Shown here piece after piece: positions 6,708 to 9,666 of a DNA stretch of 9,666 nt (positions are counted from its first letter, which is position 1; the number at the start of each line of letters is the position of its first letter). Origin of the DNA: Verrucomicrobiia bacterium (lineage in GTDB: Bacteria; Verrucomicrobiota; Verrucomicrobiia; Opitutales; Opitutaceae); contig JAUHWE010000135.1 in NCBI GenBank assembly GCA_030424825.1, positions 1-9,666 of the forward strand, written 5' to 3'. The notes under the pieces were generated by a model, which searched no databases, was not told the DNA's origin, and saw only the letters and a program-made list of their open reading frames with translations. The translations under genes and the position numbers were made by a program.

Positions 6708-7235
6708 ATGTCTGTAAACGAAGTTGAGTACTCAGATTGGTTCGAAAGAGAGGTTAAGCCGCATGAAACAGCTCTCAAGGGTTTTCTTTACAATGTTGTA
6801 CCAGAAAACGTTGACGTAGATGATGTGTTGCAGGAGACTTATAAAAGAATTCTTTCGGTTAAAAGAGGGAAACCTATTCAGTCGGCCAGAGGACTTTTGT
6901 TTGCGATTGCTAAAAATGTAACGCGGGATCTCTTCAGAAAAAAGTCAGGATCAAATATTATTAATGTAGCGGATTTACACGAATTCGACGTTGTTGATGG
7001 AGAGGTGGGGCCTTTTGAAGCTGTTTGCCGCCAAGATGAAATAAGATTGCTTGGGGAAGCGATTGAGACGCTGCCTCCGCGTTGTCGAAGAATCCTAATT
7101 CTCCGAAAGTATGAGCAAATGACTACGAGTCAAATTGCGATCGAAATGAATATTTCGGTTAACACAGTAGAGACGCAGCTTGCTCGTGGACTCTTAAAAT
7201 GTAAAAGATACTTTAAGGGAAAGGGCCTCAAGTAG
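6708..7235 (+). CDS. ECF-type RNA polymerase sigma factor, FecI-like
   Basis: A 175-residue extracytoplasmic-function sigma factor, a normal length for the FecI-like group. Region sigma-2 covers about residues 18-80: the D-D-V-L-Q-E-T-Y helix (38-45) is the conserved region 2.2 core-binding segment, and A-R-G-L-L-F-A-I-A-K-N-V-T-R-D (60-74) is region 2.3-2.4 for promoter melting and -10 recognition. Sigma-4 covers about 117-168, with L-P-P-R-C-R-R-I-L (122-130) and the helix-turn-helix T-S-Q-I-A-I-E-M-N-I-S-V-N-T-V-E-T-Q-L (140-158) for the -35. The FecR-like gene starts 14 nt downstream and a transducer-type receptor follows, the standard surface-signalling order. Its expected target is the receptor promoter. 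No Shine-Dalgarno precedes the ATG; an out-of-frame ATG at 6701 stops after eight codons. Confidence 0.95.
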   Translation: MSVNEVEYSDWFEREVKPHETALKGFLYNVVPENVDVDDVLQETYKRILSVKRGKPIQSARGLLFAIAKNVTRDLFRKKSGSNIINVADLHEFDVVDGEVGPFEAVCRQDEIRLLGEAIETLPPRCRRILILRKYEQMTTSQIAIEMNISVNTVETQLARGLLKCKRYFKGKGLK

Positions 7236-7249
7236 GTGTCAAAGTCAAA

Positions 7250-8323
7250 ATGAGAATTAGATTTCCATGGAAGCTTTCAAGAAATGCATCCTCGATTGAG
7301 GAAGATGCGGTTCAGTGGATCGTTCGACAAGAAAGAGAACTATCCAAAGAAGAAGAGCGAGAACTTCGGAAACGTATTACTTCGGATGTCGAATTCGCGA
7401 AAGAATACGAATCAAGTTGTCGAATGTGGGATTCACTCGATTATATTCCATCTGAGGTTGCTAGAAATGCGTTGGAAAACGACGAATCTAAAACTAATTC
7501 TATTCCTAAACTTGCGTGGAGTCTAGCAATCGCTGTTGCAGTTTGCATGATAGGCCTTGCGGTAGTAAGTTGGGGTGGAAGGGAAAAAGAGCTCGAAAGT
7601 GATTTGTTTTTTACTGAAACTCGATCGACTCTAGAACCTTGGACTCAAAGGCTTCCAGATGGATCGGTAATTCGCTTGAACGCGGATTCTAAAGTAAAGG
7701 TAAATTATTCTCCACATATACGAGCGGTCGAACTGCTTAAGGGTGAAGCGCACTTCAGCGTCGCAAAGGATTTAAAAAGACCCTTTGTGGTCTCAGTTGA
7801 TCAAGTGAGTGTACAGGCGGTTGGAACGGCTTTTAACGTTAAATATACAGCCGACAAAGTAGACGTTTTGGTAGTCGAAGGCACAGTTGCTGTAAAATCT
7901 GATAACAGTCAAAGACCTTATTGGGAGGAAACTGTGGCAGAATCGGACTTGGGGAATAGGAGTGAGGAACCAAGCTTAGTCCATAATGGCCAGAGAGTGG
8001 AATTCATGCTTTCAACTGATAGAGTTGGACCTGATTTCGGGGTGTTTGACACAAATTTATCTGATTTGAAGCAACGATTGGAATGGCAAACTCCCTTGCT
8101 TGTATTGGGCGGTTCTACATTAAATGAAATTGCATCAACTTTTGAACAAAAAACCGGTATAAAATTAGTAATCACCGATAAGGAATTGGGAAGACTTGAA
8201 ATTGGCGGCTACTTTGAAAGCGAAGATGTAAAGGAGTTTCTAGAAATCCTTAAATCCGGGTATGGCATTGATTGGAGCGAGAGAAAAGACGGTACACTGG
8301 TGTTGGGTGGAGGAAGTCTTTGA
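7250..8323 (+). CDS. FecR-like transmembrane anti-sigma/sigma regulator
   Basis: A 357-residue inner-membrane protein that would carry the signal from the outer-membrane receptor to the sigma factor. The cytoplasmic N-terminal domain (about 15-65) has the conserved A-V-Q-W-I-V-R pattern and is the sigma-binding part. One membrane helix spans about 88-108 (L-A-W-S-L-A-I-A-V-A-V). The periplasmic FecR domain follows, with L-P-D-G-S-V-I-R-L-N (135-144), L-L-K-G-E-A-H-F-S-V (162-171), V-Q-A-V-G-T-A-F-N-V (188-197) and V-V-E-G-T-V-A-V (208-215). A polar stretch at about 217-242 separates it from G-Q-R-V-E-F (247-252) and a C-terminal STN-like domain (about 283-352). Codon 1 is preceded by AGGTG (7234-7238), which overlaps the sigma-factor stop, so the two are probably translationally coupled. 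Whether it inhibits the sigma factor, activates it, or does both cannot be decided from sequence. Confidence 0.93.
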   Translation: MRIRFPWKLSRNASSIEEDAVQWIVRQERELSKEEERELRKRITSDVEFAKEYESSCRMWDSLDYIPSEVARNALENDESKTNSIPKLAWSLAIAVAVCMIGLAVVSWGGREKELESDLFFTETRSTLEPWTQRLPDGSVIRLNADSKVKVNYSPHIRAVELLKGEAHFSVAKDLKRPFVVSVDQVSVQAVGTAFNVKYTADKVDVLVVEGTVAVKSDNSQRPYWEETVAESDLGNRSEEPSLVHNGQRVEFMLSTDRVGPDFGVFDTNLSDLKQRLEWQTPLLVLGGSTLNEIASTFEQKTGIKLVITDKELGRLEIGGYFESEDVKEFLEILKSGYGIDWSERKDGTLVLGGGSL

Positions 8324-8612
8324 TTCAGGTTCTCAACATGAACTATCAATCTGAGCAATTTGAGATAGATGACTTCAAAGTGTAATTTGTTCTGAGAATT
8401 AGTTAGTCGAAATTTTTACTAGCTATGGCTTTAAACTTAGAAAAGATAAATTTATTGTGGCGGAAAGCTGAGTTGGTGCCGACTTCATGGGGTAAATCAA
8501 TCAATATGTGTTTTAATACTAACCCCTTCAAAATCCTAACTCAACCTGAGTAGATTGACATCATACCTTTAGATTGCGGAAGATTATCTTTCTTCTGAAC
8601 TATCTCATTTGG
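8324..8612. other. Intergenic region before the transducer receptor
   Basis: This 289-bp AT-rich gap should carry the sigma-factor-dependent promoter of the receptor. It has two small frames without clear ribosome sites: 8338-8385 (15 codons, ending F-E-I-D-D-F-K-V) and 8425-8553 (42 codons, no recognisable similarity). Nested short complementary pairs, GAGTT/AACTC outside GGGGT/ACCCC, could fold part of it (about 8470-8545). A perfect TTGACA at 8555-8560 has no acceptable -10 at normal spacing. No terminator-like hairpin with a T-run was seen after the FecR-like gene, so read-through into the receptor is possible. Confidence 0.5.
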
Positions 8613-9666
8613 ATGTCTATCATTAATATCGGAAAGTGGCTTTCTTTAGTCACTGCTTTAATTTCTTGTGCAGGAGCACAGGATCCCGTGCATATGGTCG
8701 AAACTGACATTACAACTCATTATTTCAATATATCAGCCGCGGATGCGGAGGAATCATTGGAAGTACTCTCAAAGCTAGCAGATCAGCCATTGGTGTACAT
8801 CGTGAATCATGTCAGAGGAATAAGGGTTAATGCTGTAGTAGGTGAGATGACCTTACAAAGTGCAGCAGAGAAACTAGTAGAGAACACAGAGCTCTACCTG
8901 GCTAAGGATGAAAGATCAGGCGTTTTATTGGTGAAGCGCAAAAATCTGAATCTGGACGATACTGAGTTGAGCAAGATTGGTTTGGCACATGAAAACGAAC
9001 CTCAATCAAGCTTAATAATGAATACTGAAAGTGAAAAAAAGGATAACTGGTTATCTAGAGTTACAACGGTGATGGCATCCATAGTTATTGGAGTTGCTAC
9101 GCCCAATGCTGCGGGACAGGAAGAGGGTAGTAAGAGTGAAGATGTGTTTGAGCTGAGCCCTTTCACTGTAGAAGCGGATGACGTTGAAGGTTACCGAGCT
9201 ACATCAACACTTGCGGGTACTCGGCTTAAAACTGAACTACGTGATGTTGCAAGTACTATAAGTGTCTACACAAATGAATTTTTAGAAGATACGGGTGCGA
9301 CAAATTTAAGAGAGCTATTGGTCTATACAGCCGGAACCGAGGTAGCTGGTGTTGGCGGAAATATTAGCAACACAGCGGAAGCGGGTTCTTTCGCAATAGA
9401 TTTCTCACCAGAAAGATTTGTTCCTAACTCAACTACTAGAGTCCGAGGGCTTGCGAGTGCGGATAATACACGAAACTTCTTTTCTACGTTAATCCCGTTG
9501 GACTCATACAATATTGATAGAGTAACGATAAATAGGGGGGCAAACAATATTTTATTTGGACTGGGTAGCCCAGCGGGAATAATAGATCGTTCTCTTGCAC
9601 GCCCATTTAGTGCTGATTCGACTGAAATTGAGACGAGAATTGACAAATATGGATCTGCCCGTGGAT
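8613..9666 (+). CDS. Transducer-type TonB-dependent receptor with STN domain (3' end cut by window edge)
   Basis: The first 351 codons of an outer-membrane receptor that would both import a ligand and signal to the FecR-like protein upstream. Residues 1-22 are a signal peptide (hydrophobic W-L-S-L-V-T-A-L-I-S-C-A, cleavage near A-G-A-Q). The STN signalling domain spans about 36-110 (Y-F-N-I-S-A-A-D-A-E-E-S-L, G-V-L-L-V-K at the end). After a polar linker, residues 149-169 form a second hydrophobic, signal-peptide-like segment ending P-N-A-A-G-Q. Then come the TonB-box-like motif F-E-L-S-P-F-T-V (179-186), A-G-T-R (201-204) and the plug (about 205-330), with T-R-V-R-G-L (275-280) and N-R-G-A-N-N-I-L-F-G-L-G-S-P-A-G (307-322). 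The barrel is off the edge. The ATG gives a good signal peptide; an in-frame TTG at 8574 would add 13 residues and is a weaker alternative. The ligand is unknown. Confidence 0.92.
   Translation, partial: MSIINIGKWLSLVTALISCAGAQDPVHMVETDITTHYFNISAADAEESLEVLSKLADQPLVYIVNHVRGIRVNAVVGEMTLQSAAEKLVENTELYLAKDERSGVLLVKRKNLNLDDTELSKIGLAHENEPQSSLIMNTESEKKDNWLSRVTTVMASIVIGVATPNAAGQEEGSKSEDVFELSPFTVEADDVEGYRATSTLAGTRLKTELRDVASTISVYTNEFLEDTGATNLRELLVYTAGTEVAGVGGNISNTAEAGSFAIDFSPERFVPNSTTRVRGLASADNTRNFFSTLIPLDSYNIDRVTINRGANNILFGLGSPAGIIDRSLARPFSADSTEIETRIDKYGSARG

Noticed and set aside
8425..8553. A 42-codon plus-strand frame in the gap before the transducer receptor.
   Set aside because: No Shine-Dalgarno, no recognisable similarity, and a length expected by chance in open AT-rich sequence; noted only in the gap description.
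8555..8560. Perfect TTGACA before the transducer receptor, as a -35 element.
   Set aside because: No acceptable -10 hexamer at 16-18 bp spacing; a FecI-like sigma factor would use different elements, so the match may be chance.
9323..9646. Minus-strand 107-codon frame at the right edge.
   Set aside because: Antisense to the plug domain of the transducer receptor, which is continuous on the plus strand.
1..9666. Search for tRNA, rRNA, CRISPR arrays, insertion sequences and attachment sites.
   Set aside because: No regularly spaced repeats, transposase-like frames, terminal repeats or tRNA-like sequence were seen on reading.

Overview
The window looks like chromosome of a Gram-negative polysaccharide-degrading bacterium, most likely a Verrucomicrobiota member of the Opitutae type. 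This assignment is inferred from family resemblance, not from a marker gene. It rests on two TonB-dependent receptors that share an L-[DS]-P-F-T-V box followed by a G-T-R element, secreted S1 formylglycine sulfatases, a LacI regulator with the Y-R-P-N-P-L-V continuation, and weak or absent Shine-Dalgarno sites at most starts.

Bases 1-6356 form a sulfated-glycan type uptake and desulfation locus. A LacI-family repressor (1-588, minus, cut by the window edge) is divergent from a complete TonB-dependent receptor (822-3053). Behind a 12-bp-stem hairpin come two secreted sulfatases in the same direction (3209-4630 and 4833-6356), from clearly different sulfatase subgroups. The first has a remodelled active site: Leu replaces Arg in the C-x-P-S-R signature and Trp replaces His in G-K-W-H. 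Hairpins follow the receptor and both sulfatases, so these may be separate transcripts. The 233-bp divergent region holds overlapping candidate promoters and an imperfect palindrome that could be the LacI operator. No glycoside hydrolase, lyase or sulfatase-maturing enzyme is present, so the locus probably continues past the left edge or works with genes elsewhere.

Bases 6357-9666 are a second module, visibly more AT-rich in the lines I counted. It is a FecI-like ECF sigma factor (6708-7235), a FecR-like membrane anti-sigma regulator (7250-8323) and the first 351 codons of a transducer-type TonB-dependent receptor (8613 to the edge) with an N-terminal STN signalling domain. This is the classic surface-signalling arrangement: ligand at the receptor, STN contact with the FecR periplasmic domain, then release or activation of the sigma factor. 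The receptor is unusual in carrying a second signal-peptide-like segment between its STN domain and the TonB-box region, as if an STN precursor had been fused to a complete ordinary receptor precursor.

The two modules therefore place two outer-membrane uptake systems with different control side by side: cytoplasmic sugar sensing by LacI, and cell-surface sensing by FecI/FecR. All components belong to known families. The points most worth checking are the altered sulfatase active site, the internal signal-like segment, the shared TonB-box-like motif, and possible leader peptides and RNA structures in the gaps. No tRNA, rRNA, CRISPR array, insertion sequence or attachment site was seen.
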